From Malania oleifera (lineage: Eukaryota > Streptophyta > Magnoliopsida > Santalales > Ximeniaceae): a stretch of DNA of 64,000 nucleotides. The position numbers and the translations under genes are program-made. This document shows, piece by piece, positions 11,230-23,157 of the stretch. The notes below the pieces were generated by a model. It had not been told where the DNA came from and ran no database searches. It was given only the letters and a program-made list of their open reading frames with translations. The stretch's first letter is position 1. Each line of letters opens with the position of its first letter. Location of the stretch: positions 38,792,617-38,856,616 of the forward strand of contig NC_080421.1 in the NCBI RefSeq assembly GCF_029873635.1, given 5' to 3'.

Positions 11230-12546
11230 GTGGCTAGGTCTCTGACTCTACTCTAATGTTGGAACACCGGATGTTGCTAAACGCTATTTGGTACTTATTA
11301 TGAAAAATATTTAAATTAAGTATTTGTGTTAACTAGTGCTTGATCTATGCTTTTGAAGTATTTATTTAAAAAATGTTTTTTAGGAAAAAATGAAACTGGA
11401 GAAAAAGTATCAAAAACATCAAAACCTTCTTTTTGTTTATAGCCTTTGGCTACAAGATGAGCCTTATACTTTTCTATTGACCCATCCAATTTGAGTTTCT
11501 TTTCAAGGACCCATTTGCACCCAATGGTTTTACAACTCAATGGTAATTCTACTAATTTCCATGTTTTATTGAAAATTAGAGATTCCACCTCCTCATTCAC
11601 AGTCTCTTTCCAAAAAACTGCATCAGATGACGTTAATGCATCTTGTAAGGTAATTTTACTTTCCTCTAAAATATTGACATAATAATGAGGACCAAAGTCC
11701 TTCTCAACTCTAGCTCTTTTACTCCTTCTCGGCTTAATCTCATTTTTTTTTTAATTCTTTAAATTAGGAGTAGATGAACTAGATTCTAGAACAACATTAT
11801 TACCAACATTTTTACTCCCACGATCTCTAGTTTTAAACGGAAACTTCTATTCATGAAAGATTGCATCCCCTTTGTGGTATTAACGTTATTGGTATTACTA
11901 CTTTCTTGCATAATTGGATCTTCTCCTCTTGCCTCCTCTGCGAATTCAAGTGATTAAAGTATCAAGAGACATATCTTTCTATTTGTGGCGCATGCTCTTC
12001 CGAAATTCTCTCCAAGATGGGGATAATTTGTCAATAATTCTAGCCACAACAAGATTGTCTCCAATATTGATCCCTTCCAATGTACCTCTGCCATTATCAT
12101 TTGGAAGTCTTTTACTTGCTCCACAACTGATTTTTCATCCACCATTTGATAGCGGAAAAATAGGTTAGTTGCATATTTTTTCGCTCCTGCCTCCTCAATA
12201 TCATACTTATTCTGCAAAGATTTTCAAATTTTCTTTGCGAAGGAGTAAGTAGTATCATAAAAATCATAAAAATGATCAGCTAAACAATTTAAAATGTAGT
12301 ACCGACATTTATACTCATCTTTTTTGTATTGTTCTAATTTCTCATGGTGATCAACCAACACATCTTCATTCTTTTATTTGGTATCGATTTTTTTTTTCAT
12401 CCTTCAGTGAGAACATAAGCAACTTTGAGAAGACTAAGGTAAAATAGTACCTTACCTTTCTACCTCTTGAAATGGGCTTCTTTAAACCGGAAAGACTTGT
12501 TGAGATCTGCAACATTTTCACTCGATTTCTCAACTATAAGCTCCAT
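11230..12546 (-). pseudogene. Copia gag-RT remnant with internal deletion
   Basis: The minus-strand ATG at 12546 begins a gag reading ADLNKSFRFKEAHFKR with later stops. It continues through KYDIEEAGAKKYATNLFF (near 12205) and the KLSPSWREF region. CCHC, protease and integrase are missing. The sequence passes through a serine-rich spacer (about 11720-11840) into a [11 protein letters not shown] segment and the first part of reverse transcriptase: [31 protein letters not shown] and [13 protein letters not shown] (11600-11390). The RT stops after FSPVS, well before the YVDD site. It is either a deletion derivative of an older element or a formerly non-autonomous family. Confidence 0.7.
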
Positions 12547-12589
12547 ATTTTGAATCTCCTTAAAATTGTTAAAAAAACTAATAATATAA

Positions 12590-12980
12590 AATGATAGAAC
12601 TTAAATACAAATAAAATACAAATATAATCACGATTCACAAATAAGCTGAAGCACAGATATCTCGTTCTCTTTAAGAAGATTCAAGCCCTCTGCAATTTTT
12701 TGGCTTAACCCACGTACTGATGTAACAAAACTCCTCAAGACTTGTCTCCCCTAGGATGCAACAGTCCGATTTGGATCATATGACTCTCTCCAATTCTACA
12801 TAAACGGAAGAATCCAAAGCTCCACAAAAAATATCTTTCTTTGATTGTTAAACTCTCTAAACTCAAAAGAAAGATAATATGATGAAAATGAAGAGAAGAG
12901 ATTGGTGTATTGTGCTAATGCCTCGAGGGTCTATTTATAGGCACAAAATGACCCTTCATTCCCCATGTACTTAATAAATA

Positions 12981-13024
<44 letters not shown>

Positions 13025-13266
13025 TAGATACAAACCTAAATTCATAGTACATTCATATAATTTATGTTATGCATTTATGAAATACATGAATGAATGACTT
13101 AATTAAATATAGATACATAATTCAATCCAAAGTACACATTCTTTTTCAAGATAATGAATATAATAATATTATTATAATTATTAATAATATAAAAATACAC
13201 TAACACAATATTACTTTTCAATTGATGCATCTAGGACGGGTCCTCCAGTGCTTGATGCGTGTGACA
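12590..13266 (-). repeat. Probable 5' LTR of the Copia remnant
   Basis: This lies upstream of the gag start on the minus strand. A minus-strand CCTATAAATAGACC TATA box lies near 12928-12943. The outer end reads TGTCACACGCATC, a plausible LTR start, at 13266. I could not find a second copy or a clear primer site, so the inner boundary is approximate. It contains the TA microsatellite. Confidence 0.4.
12983..13021. repeat. (TA)n microsatellite
   Basis: About 19 uninterrupted TA units within the probable LTR. Confidence 0.95.
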
Positions 13267-14736
13267 CTCCCAACTATATCAACCTATCATGTCACAATGG
13301 CTCAGACACGCACTATGACTTCTTAAATATGACATGCTGGTGGTTGAACGATTTGGTTGAACTTCAAATTTTGAAATGTTAATGTTCCGATCCGTTCTGT
13401 TGGATAATTGTTTTACAGAATTAATTAGAAGAATCAGGTCTTCGTTTTTACTATGCTTTGAAAAAAAATGCAAATTTCAAAAGAATATGTATGCTAATTT
13501 CTTTTCAATTGCAGAATTTACCTTAAAAATTTCTCCACTTTCTATGCTTCTTTTCCGATGCATTAGAAATCATGAATTGAAATATATTTTTAGCTAACGC
13601 AGGCAAACACACTCTTATGTAAATTGTTGCTAGTGGTTGTGTCCAACACCTCACACCTATGTCAGAATATGGCACTCTCCACATTGCACTATAGATCTGG
13701 GATGGAGGCTCTCTTTGGTTAAGGAGCTTCAATGTGCCTTGAGTTGGGAGCTTTCAAAGTGCAGGCAGGTTCTTTGGTGTTTCCAACGTGCACGCTCTGG
13801 TGCGTGCCCAATCAATTTTCGGCTTCATTATTAGCATTATACATTTTGTAGGACCATTTCGCAATGCTTGTAAATGTATTAATCCTGTGGCCTTTGGCTT
13901 CAGTGCAGTGTCTAATGTGGATAAAATACTGTGCGTTTGCTTTGCACTTTGCTCGTTGTGTGTGCTGGCATGCGTGCCAATTTATGCTCATGCTGCTCCT
14001 TCACACTGTTTTAAACTATTGAATTTACTCATCTGTTTTTAATCAAAGGATTGTTATAACTGATGATCATGCAACTTATCTCTATTGTAAATAGGATCGT
14101 GCATTGAAGAACAAAACGTTGCAAGAAAAAAACCAAAAAAAAATAGCATATTGACGTTTTGCATCCCATAAATTTCAATCATTCAATTGAATTTGCCATG
14201 TAATATCAAGCAGTTTTAACATAGGCAAATGAGGCTTGAACCCAAGTGCCAAAAACACAGCAAAGTTGCCATGGAAAAATTTATTACATAAAAGAACGAA
14301 TTCATTCACCATGAATCTTAGTCCTGGCACGTTAGATGTAAAGGCTATTGCCAGCGGTTGCCATTGTAGCTTTTCAAAGCAGAGGGGAAACACCACCAGC
14401 TCAGGGGGGGGATCTGGTTTGCCACGCTCACCAGGAACCTCAAAGCTTGATGAGGGAGCTGAAAAAGGTGGAGGGGAGATTTCAATGGGAATTTCCACGA
14501 TACTAGCCTGATTAAATGAGAATTTGTGCGATAAAACTAGAATCAACACGAATACGATCTCAGACTTCCCAAATTTGTGTGAGGGGGCAGGGGAGCTGGT
14601 GCAGCGGTACCGTCATGGCTGGGGCTGGAATGACGGAACAGCAACGGCACTGCATGGTTAGCAGCACCGTTGGGAATGGCCATGTGCTTGTGCAGCCAGA
14701 GAGTGGGAGTGGGTGTGGGGTCGTGCCTTGGAGGTG

Positions 14737-14740
<4 letters not shown>

Positions 14741-14782
<42 letters not shown>
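14741..14782. repeat. (GA)n microsatellite
   Basis: About 21 GA units. Open frames crossing it (R/E alternation) are products of the repeat. Confidence 0.95.
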
Positions 14783-14785
<3 letters not shown>

Positions 14786-15801
14786 AGAGGGAAAGGAAAA
14801 GAGTTGGGGACGAAGCATGTACTCAGATTTTTATCTTAAATTTCATTCAACCCAGACTTACAGAATACCTTCAAAGGGCAACAGAAGATGGCCCACTTGA
14901 CATGTGTCATATCATGAGTAGTCGAAGATCACAGACCGCTGACCGCGAGGTCCAGGACCACTTAATAGTATCACACTTGACCGCAGCAAGTCGACTGGTT
15001 ACAAAATTCTTCACTGTGCACCTAGACAATGACGCAGAGAGCATGACTTCAAACTGTTCGTTTTGTCAAATTCTAAGGTGCCTTGAAATTTGCTCCTCAC
15101 TTTCTCATTTCCAAAACCATAACGAACTTGCCTGGACCACATACATTAATGCTTTTTTCTCGGGGGATTTCATTTATTGCAGCGATGTGTCAAATTTTTA
15201 CACCAAATTTATTTTATGTTTGATGGAAGAATTGCCCCCACAACCATGGCTGCTAAAGGACAAAAATAAAAGCAGAAACAACAAAACTGGCCCCTGATAT
15301 AGCAGGAAAGAAATGAAAAGCATGCAGCAAAAGGCTTTGATGCATATAGGGAGCAAAAGCTCAAGTGGCAGTAAGAAATTAAAAGAGAGATGAAGCAAGA
15401 TAGGCTTTGGTAGATGGGAAGCAAACACCTCATGAAGTCACTCACATAAATCAACAAAAAGAATGAGAAACCCCAAGGCTGAAAGAAACTGAACCTGAAA
15501 ATGAGGAAAAGCACTAGAGAAGAAAACTAGTTTCTTGAGCATCTCTTAATCTCATATGAAATGCAAGGAAAATTGAGTATTGGACTACAGAAAATAAATC
15601 TCGGATGGCAACAATCTTCCTAGGAAAGAAGTTCCATATCAGAAGGAGTTTCCACCGGACACCGTTATAACATATAAGAACAGTCATAATTATAAGAGTA
15701 GATCTATTGATAACATATCTTAATAACTGGATAAACTCCTTTATCAGGCCTAGATCCAAGATAAAATCATCCAGCTGCAAACTCTCGGGCAAATTGTAGC
15801 C

Positions 15802-16488
15802 ATGGCTGGAGCACCGGATGAGGCCAACAAGTCATCCCACGTCTTGCATGCAACATCCATTGCACTTAAAACTGCGGAATCTGGCAAGACAGAAACATTC
15901 AAGGGCATCAAGGCTGTCATTGAAGTAGATATTGGGGGTGGCACCAATGCATTCAAGGAAGCAAAGCTTTCTGCAATTGCCTTGATAGCATTTTTGGGCA
16001 AGGAAGCTCCGGCTTTTTATCAGCTGGAAAAATAAAATGCCCTCACACACCACGAACATGGTATAAGGCAGCATCATAGGATCAAGCTGCCTTCTCTGGT
16101 GCATCATAGAAACCCAACCATACCCTTGTTTTGGTTTTTTGGAGTTCGTATTTCTGAGACCCATCTGCCCAGTGATCTCATTCAAACACCCTTGTAGGGT
16201 CCTGGACTTCCCTTTTGACGAACTTTTCGCAGAGGTGCAGTTAGTGCAGAATCCATTGGCTTGGGACCAAAAGAAATCTTGGGAAATCAATCCAACAAAG
16301 GCATATGATGAAGCCTCAAGCAGACTACTATTTATGGGGGAGGAACTAATACTTTGTGTGAAAGCGAAAAGCAATATGAGCTCATAACACAAGGAAAAGT
16401 GCAAGTGGAGCTGACATGATGGTGGCATGCAACGTTGTAGGTTGCACGAGGCAGTGGAAGTACTGTCACTTGGTTGGCCTGCCACCAA
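15802..16488. other. Overlapping unassigned open frames on both strands
   Basis: The minus strand has an uninterrupted 218-codon frame (16488 to 15832), long for this AT-rich window. It has a hydrophobic stretch near residues 27-48 and a Ser/Lys-rich middle. The plus strand has a 77-codon frame (15802-16035) starting MAGAPDEANKSS. I recognise neither protein, and at most one strand can be the real coding strand. No neighbour suggests a role. Confidence 0.2.
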
Positions 16489-18002
16489 GGAGTTTCCAAT
16501 CGTGCAGTAGCAAAATTGAGAAGAAGTTAACTAATGCACTTGTCACGCGTTCTTTCATTCTGAAATGGGGGAAAAATTAATACTCCCATTAAGAAAGAAA
16601 TGTATAGAAACTTTCTTCCCAAGCTAAGCCAAAAACACACACTGGAGCAAAGTCACTAAATTTTGTCAGCAATAAAATCCTATTAATTAATTAGAAGGCA
16701 ATGTGCTTATAGAGGGTATGACAAAATTCATAAGAACAGAGAATAAAACAATAGGATAAATCTCTCCCTCTAGTAGACTATAAACGGAAAAACTACATAT
16801 TCCTGGATGCAAACCACCCCTGCCCAAAGAAAGAAAAACACCCAGAAGAAAGATGCAAACAACTAAAACCAGGACATGTTGAAATCTTTTTACTCATCTG
16901 CTCTTGGTGTAGAGGTGTTGCTAAATGAGCCACAAAACCGCCTAAATTTTTTGGCATGTCATAGTGTACCACTTCACCTGAGTCGTGAAAAAAAAAATGA
17001 AAATCAATATCATAGCTGCACCAGTAGGATGTTTACAATCAACTCATATAACAGAAAAAGAAGAGTCTGCTTGGGGCAGAAACTATCTTCCACTGCAATT
17101 CTCAAAATCTTAGCAGTTAATCAGCCAAAGTAACTCTAAAGAAAAAATAAAAAGGAATTACAAGATCACAAAATTATTAATAAAACCATACATTATGTCC
17201 CTATGAGAGGCATCAAGCAGCTAAATCAACGTGATAAATCCATGAACTTTGAATCCAGACATCAAACAAACCTTATACAGCAAGACTAGGCTCCACAATA
17301 TCTTCTCTTCCATTTTATTATTATTAATTATTATTATTATTATTATGAAAACAATAAAAATAATAATAATAAATAATAAAAAAAAACTTCTCTAATGAGC
17401 AACCTATACTACAAAAAATCTAGGCAAGATCACAGCATTCAATACCTGTACTGAGTAATCACATTCACCAACGAATTAATTTTTACCAAATGCAGCATCA
17501 GCCAACTTGGTCAACAATTCAACATTCAACATTCAAAACTTGTAAAACCTTGTAAAGTTAAATATAACTATTAACTGTTGCTTGTTGGCTGTCCATGATC
17601 AAATCGTCTTCCAGATTTTTGCATCTATTTTTTTGTTTTTTCCTTTTTTTATTTTTTTTTTTGTTTTTTTGGTATCCACTAGTATTACTGCAATTTGTAT
17701 CTAACATGTTTTAACAAAAAATCATCATTTAAATGGGATAACAGAGTGAGGCAGTCATACAAAATTCACCAACAATGAGAAAAAATTTGGAACTGCAGCA
17801 TTCATGAAATTGTGATAGCTCTGATGTCTCTTAACATTGTTCCGAAATCATGGGTTTGTACTTACTGCAATGTAATGGAAAATACAGCAATTCAATTTTC
17901 ACAAGACAACCCAAAATGCCCACATCAAAATTTTCCCATAGTAACTGTGTTTTGGAAGGCTTGAAAATTTTTGTATATTTTTCCCTTCTTGAGCAATATT
18001 TT

Positions 18003-19660
18003 TTAAGATAATGAAACAAATTTATTGAAGAGAAGACATAAATACAGTAGAATGAGGATAAGAAATCTTCCAAGAAAAAAACAAAAAATATATATATATT
18101 TTAAAAGACTACATCGAAGCTGCCTACCAAACCCTTTTAATTCCTCCCCCCCCCCCCCCCCCCCCTCTTTTCCTCCCCTAAAAACCCCAAAAGAATTGTG
18201 CCCAAAAAGAAGCAAGAAAAGTAACTTTCTCCCAAGGCAACCTTGGAGAATTCTCCTAATCTTTAAAAGCTCTAGAATTCCTCTGGCACTAAAGCAACCA
18301 AAAGAATTGTAAAAACAGCAGAGTCCCAAAATATCCTCCTTCCCAAAACCCCAAAGCTTCACCTTTAAAAATTCCTGGATAGCATCTGGAGCTGCCCAGT
18401 CCCCACCAGGAAACAAGTTGTTTCACATGTACCTCGCAACCTTACAAAGAACATAAGGTTAATAGTCTCATTAGACTCATAACACAGCATGTAAATATCT
18501 GGATTAAGGGCTTTTTAAGGCCTCCTTGTCCGTAGCATATCACCCATATTGATCTTGTTGAGAATTAAAGTCCAAATGAAAGCCTGGATTTTAAAAGGAA
18601 CCTTCGCTTTCCAAACAGTTTTGTAAAGAATAAAGGGCTAGGAGTTTTGGATTTTGAGAGATAGGAAAAGGAAGACTCTGAAAAGAAAAATCCTGAAGTG
18701 TCCCCAATCCAAATCCTTGAATCCCCCCTCGAATTTGACGATAAAGTATTCAGCACACCCAGTGATTGAGTAAACTCATCAACCTCTTTCATTTAGACTC
18801 CTAAAAAATGGAAATCCCAAGAAAAAGGGGCTCTCCTCAAAAGATTGAAAAGATGAAATTGGTACATTGTGAACAGCGGGAAATCTAAACAACAGTGGGA
18901 CCAACAATTCTAACGAAGACTCGCCAACCCAATTATCCTCCCCTAAATGTATTTTATCCTCACTGCTCGCATTGAAATGTGTGAGGAAAGAAAAGGCCAG
19001 CAACCTGGAAAACAAACTTCAAAGTAAAGGCCAGCAACCTGGAAAACAAACTTCCAAGGACTCGCATGAGAGGCACTACCACTCCCTTTAGAATCCCATC
19101 CATTCCTGTGTATTTTGTATTTACCCTTTATTACCAGGTGCTGTAGGGGAATTAGATTCTACAGGAAACTGCCATAAACATTTCCTTATTAAAGATATGT
19201 TCTTAGAAAGCACATTGCCAAACCCCAAAACCCCGTCTTAGGCCTATTGACAACATCCCAACTAACAAAATTTTCCCTTTTGATATGTTCTTAGAAAGCA
19301 CATTACCAAGCCACAAACCCTACCCCCTCTGTCTTAGGCCTATTAACAACATTCCAACAAACTAAATTTTCCTTTCTCCCCAGTACCTGATCATAGGAAA
19401 TCTCTCACAATCTTCTCCAAATTCCCAGCCACCATAGAGGAAATTTTGAAAAGGGGTAAAAAATAAATGGGAATGTTAGCAAATGAATCACTAATGAGAG
19501 TGATTCCAACCCCTATCAAATGAAAAGCCCTCTTCCACTCTAATCCATTCCCCACCCTCTGGATCAGCAGGTTCCAGCAACCATTCAATAAAGGGTAATC
19601 CCCTAAAGGAAGACCAAGATAAGATAAAGTCCAAGCTAAGGTGATGGGGATCAACATGTA
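18003..19660 (-). pseudogene. LINE reverse transcriptase C-terminal part and zf-RVT region
   Basis: The minus strand reads SYLGLPLG (near 19610), WKRAFHLIGVGITLI and NIPIYFLPLFKI, the end of the plant L1 RT domain. Downstream come HLGEDNWVGESS (near 18940), IWIGDTSGFFFSESSF, MGDMLRTRRP (near 18530) and CYESNETINLMF (near 18480). These correspond to the zinc-binding zf-RVT region and the tail of ORF2. There are many stops and frameshifts. The protein would nick target DNA and copy LINE RNA; this copy cannot. Confidence 0.8.
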
Positions 19661-19780
19661 TCTCGAGTATCTTTCGCGGATATTTTGTGACACGTGAGCG
19701 ACCACCCGAAGTCCACCAATGGATGTGAACTTTATTTGCAGCAATTGAAGCTTCTCTTGGAAGCTAGCTTGGAAAGAGGA

Positions 19781-19823
19781 TGACAACTTGCAAGTCAAAG
19801 AGTCTTGGTTTTTCAAGAAACAT
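19781..19823 (+). repeat. Left copy of a 43-bp direct repeat flanking a solo LTR
   Basis: It starts TGACAACTTGCAAGTCAAAG and matches 22141-22183 with two mismatches. It lies two bases before the LTR start at 19826. This is far longer than a normal LTR target duplication. Confidence 0.9.
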
Positions 19824-19980
19824 AATGTTGGGGATGTGGCTCATATTCAAAGCGGATCACATGTACCGGAGAAAGCTACGTGACGTGAAGGACAAAGGGA
19901 CAGAGGCAAGACGCAACCTCAAAGGGCAAACCATTGACGGTTTGGTGTGTAACCGTCGACGGTTTCAAGCAATAGCATGG

Positions 19981-21137
19981 TAGTCAAAGGTGCAAGGCGC
20001 ACCAAAGCGCAGAGGGTACTTGGAGCCGAGGTGAAGGCGCGCGCCTCACCTTATTAAAATTGTGTACAATGCCTATTTGGTGGGTAATTGATATAAAAAC
20101 ACATCAATAGTTATATTAGAATTTAAAATGCCAAAATATTCAATAGTAATTATGACAACCAAGTACCAAGTTCAAAGTGAAACAAACATAGACAACCAAG
20201 TACCAAGTACCAAGTTCCAAGTGAAACAAACATAGTTCAACATAAGTAATTACGCATGCAAGATTTCAAGCTTCAAATTAGAAATGAAATAAAATTGCCA
20301 GCTGAAGGCCCAAAAGCATCTTAAATATCAAAAGAAAAGAGTACAATAAAACAGCAGCTAAAAAATGTTATATATTAATATATTTCAGAAAAATGTATAC
20401 TTTGTACCCTGCATTTCCAAACAAATTACAAAACAGCAGCAAAATTCAGCAAAAAAAGTTATAAATTAATTATAAAGTATAAACTTGCATTAAACTACAT
20501 AATTAATTACACATTACATAATATTAACTTAGAGGCTTAATGCAAGTTAATATTATAAAAAGAAGCAGCCAGCAGGAGGCAGCAGGAACTAGAGAACTGA
20601 AGAAGAAGAAGAAGAAGAAGAAGAAGAAGAAGAAGAAGAAGAAGACGAGATGAGTTACTAGTTTGAAAATTGAAGCATCCTGATAATTCACGAAGGCTCA
20701 AACCTCGATGACGAAGGGCTCCTGCTGGTTTGAAGGCTCGAAGATGAACTGACGAAGGGCTCCTGCTGGTTCGAAGGGTCGAAGACGAAAGCCTCATGCT
20801 GGTTCGAACTTCAAAGGATCAAAGACGAAGGGCTCCTGCTGGTTTTGTACTGCTTCGAAGAATTGATTGGTCGAAGACGAACTTCTCCTGCTGGTCTCGT
20901 GCTGCTTCGAAGGGTCGAAGATGAAGGGCTAGGGCTGGGGCTAGCTCTAGCTACGTTTTATTTCTCAACAGCTTCAAAAATTTCAAGGCGTGACTCACTG
21001 TGCCTGAAGAATCAATGCGCTTCAATGTGCCTACCTGCGCCTCTTGCAGGTCGCCTTGCCTCTGTAATGATGGGGCGCTGGTCTTGTCGCCTCTATGCGC
21101 CTCACGCCTAGGCGCGCCTCAGGCACGCTTTTGACTA
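19981..21137. mobile_element. TIR element rich in GGCGC motifs
   Basis: The ends read TAGTCAAAGGTGCAAGGCGC on the left and, reverse-complemented on the right, TAGTCAAAAGCGTGCCTGAG. Both subterminal regions are packed with GCGCC/GGCGC words. It interrupts the Copia LTR between TAGCATGG and GGCAGTAG. No transposase is encoded. The target duplication is unclear (only ATGG is shared), so I do not assign a superfamily. Internally it is AT-rich with a GAA tract and a minisatellite. Confidence 0.55.
20598..20935. repeat. (GAA)n tract and GAAGGGCTCCTGCTGG minisatellite
   Basis: A (GAA)n run covers 20598-20645. From about 20690 to 20935 there are five degenerate units of 45-60 bp sharing GACGAAGGGCTCCTGCTGGT and TCGAAG words. 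Confidence 0.75.
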
Positions 21138-21208
21138 CTATGGGCAGTAGCTGCAAAGAGTTTTTTTCTACTCAAAACCGTCGATGGTTTCCGTCAACGC
21201 AGATTACG

Positions 21209-22030
21209 TATTTTCAAATCGGGGGCTTGTAGATTGGGCTTATCTGAAGGTTTTTCCTTCGGGAGATTGACACAGATGTAGTTTAGGTTTACTAGAACTC
21301 TTTTGTACGCATAGGATTGTTATATAAACAATATTTGTAACCCAAAAGTGTGAGCTTTGACATTGATCATAGGGAAACCGAGGTTGCTACTCCCGTGGAC
21401 GTAGGCTATTGCCAAACCACATAAATCTTATGCATTCTAGTTGTGTTTTTTATTCTTCTTATTATTGTTTGATTGAAACCGTCGACTATTTTCAAATCGG
21501 AGGCTTGTAGATTGGGCTTATCTGGAGGTTTTTCTTCCGGGAGATTGATACAGATGTAGTTTAAGTTTACTAGAACTCTTCTGTACGCATAGTATTGTTA
21601 TATAAACAATATTTGTAACCCAAAAATGTGAGCTTTGACATTGATCATAGGGAAACCAAGGTTGCTACTCCTGTGGGCGTAGACTATTGCCAAACCACTT
21701 AAATCTTGTGCATTCTAGCTGTGTTTTTATTCTTCTTATTATTGTTTGATTGAAACCATTGACTATTTTCAAATCGGGAACTTGTATATTGGGCTTATCT
21801 AGAGGTTTTTCCTCCGAGAGATTGATACAGACGTAGTTTAGGTTTACTAGAACACTTCTGTATGCATAGGATTGTTATATAAATAATATTTGTAACCCAA
21901 AAGTGTGAGCTTTGACATTGATCATAGGGAAACCAAGGATGCTACTCCCGTGGACGAAGGCTATTGCCAAACCACGTAAATCTTGTGCGTTCTAGTTGTG
22001 TTTTTTATTTTTCTTATTATTGTTTGATTG
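21209..22030 (+). repeat. Threefold tandem repeat of an LTR promoter/R segment (277-278 bp unit)
   Basis: Units start TATTTTCAAATCGG at 21209, 21487 and 21764. Each carries GTTATATAAA, the GTGAGCTTTGACATTGATCA block and the ATTGTTTGATTG end. Copia A's own LTRs hold one unit. The first two units end in GAAACCGTCGAC or its decayed form, so palindrome and promoter block were duplicated together. Confidence 0.9.
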
Positions 22031-22140
22031 CTTCTTGAGTATATTTCATCATTGAGTGATTGCATTAGTGGTTGTTGATTGTTTCGTGATTGATTGTATG
22101 CTTTCGTTGCGCGTGTTCAAGTTGAACAAACGTCAACACA

Positions 22141-22183
22141 TGACAACTTGCAAGTCAAAGAGTCTTGGTTTTTCAAGACGCAT
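22141..22183 (+). repeat. Right copy of the 43-bp direct repeat
   Basis: This is the partner of 19781-19823. It continues into the outer LTR-type sequence, which resumes here after the solo LTR. Confidence 0.9.
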
Positions 22184-23157
22184 TTATTTCATTTTTGGTT
22201 CCTAGACTCCACTATCATAATTATTCTAATTCCTAGGCACCTATTTCCTATGACAAACTATTTCCTAGGAACCTCATTACCTATGTTTTAAATGTTTTAT
22301 TTTACTTTTGTATTTTCTTTAATATCTTAAGAAGTCATGTGCAAGTCATGTGTATGCTCATGTAAGGCTATAAATATATCATCACTTGTATTTTAAAAGG
22401 TATCCTTGCATTATCAATTAAAAAGGAAGTCTTTGCTTAAACTTGCAAATCTTGTTCCTCTCCTTGTGAGTGAGTAGTGTGAAACCACGTTCCGTCTCCC
22501 CGGAGATTGGGTGCCGGGTGGTGAGAGACCACGACAACAACAACGTCATCATCAACACTGCACGCCCACTTCTCTTTCATAGCTCACAGCCACAACCTTC
22601 CTCAAGCTTCATTCTTGTCTCAAGAATCCTAAGGATCAACAAGCTTGTTTCTGGTGCGATCGAGTACTCGTGTGTCTTGGTGTTTGATATTCCGAACCTT
22701 TTGGTAAGCTCGTTTCAATTCCTTGTTTGTGACCATCTAAAACAGCCCCTAAAATCACTTTGTAAGCCTTGAAACTCTACCCGAATCCTTGATTGAAAAA
22801 CCTTGTTCATTCTCTTTGACTCTTCTTATATTTTCAGCATGAACATGCTTGCTAGTACCGTGCTTAGGGATATTTGATTTGTATACTAGGACTTGCGATC
22901 TAATACTTCTAATATAACATCTTTTAAAGTGAACTTGATAACTTGAATGAAATGATCAGCTAAGGGCTTTTAAACCAAATCATATACGTTTTCAAAATCT
23001 CAACAACTTGTGATCATTAGAATATGCTTGTGATGTTCATGCTTGGTTAATTCAATTCTTCTCATAGATTGTAATATTGTGTGTGTGCTACAAAGAGGGT
23101 CAACCGTAGGACTAGGGCTACTTAAAACCGTCCTACATCATAAGGATTCACAACCTG

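Larger units (their letters stand above)
13267..17984. other. Low-copy sequence, no recognised gene
   Basis: There are no transposon termini and no protein domain I can name. Composition varies: 14220-14820 and 15780-16500 are less AT-rich and hold open frames on both strands, while 17300-17400 is a degenerate TTA/AAT repeat and 17620-17670 is T-rich. It could hold exons or UTRs of a real gene, but no splice-consistent reading gave a known family. Confidence 0.5.
19826..22138 (+). mobile_element. Rearranged solo LTR of a Copia A-like family
   Basis: It starts TGTTGGGGATGTGGC and ends GTCAACA, the same ends as the LTRs of Copia A at 27344 and 38984, and shares their internal blocks. Copia A LTRs are about 630 bp; this one is 2,313 bp because of a TIR element (19981-21137) and a threefold tandem repeat (21209-22030). 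A perfect AACCGTCGACGGTT palindrome lies at 19951-19964. There is no internal coding region, so it is a solo LTR. In place of a 5-bp duplication it is flanked by 43-bp direct repeats. Confidence 0.75.
19661..23157. mobile_element. Unclassified LTR-type insertion splitting the LINE
   Basis: LINE homology stops near 19660 and resumes near 23157. The outer sequence (19661-19825 and 22184-22800) has LTR-like character: a TATA-like CTATAAATATATCATC near 22368 and a Gypsy-LTR-like segment around 22430-22690 (CCGGAGATTGGGTGCCGG). I could not find a matching pair of termini or a target duplication, so the exact ends and superfamily are open. No coding domain is visible. Confidence 0.35.

Noticed and set aside
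14516-15297. Frames of 107, 76 and 194 codons through the GA repeat
   Set aside because: All three plus frames stay open across (GA)n, so the length is produced by the microsatellite.
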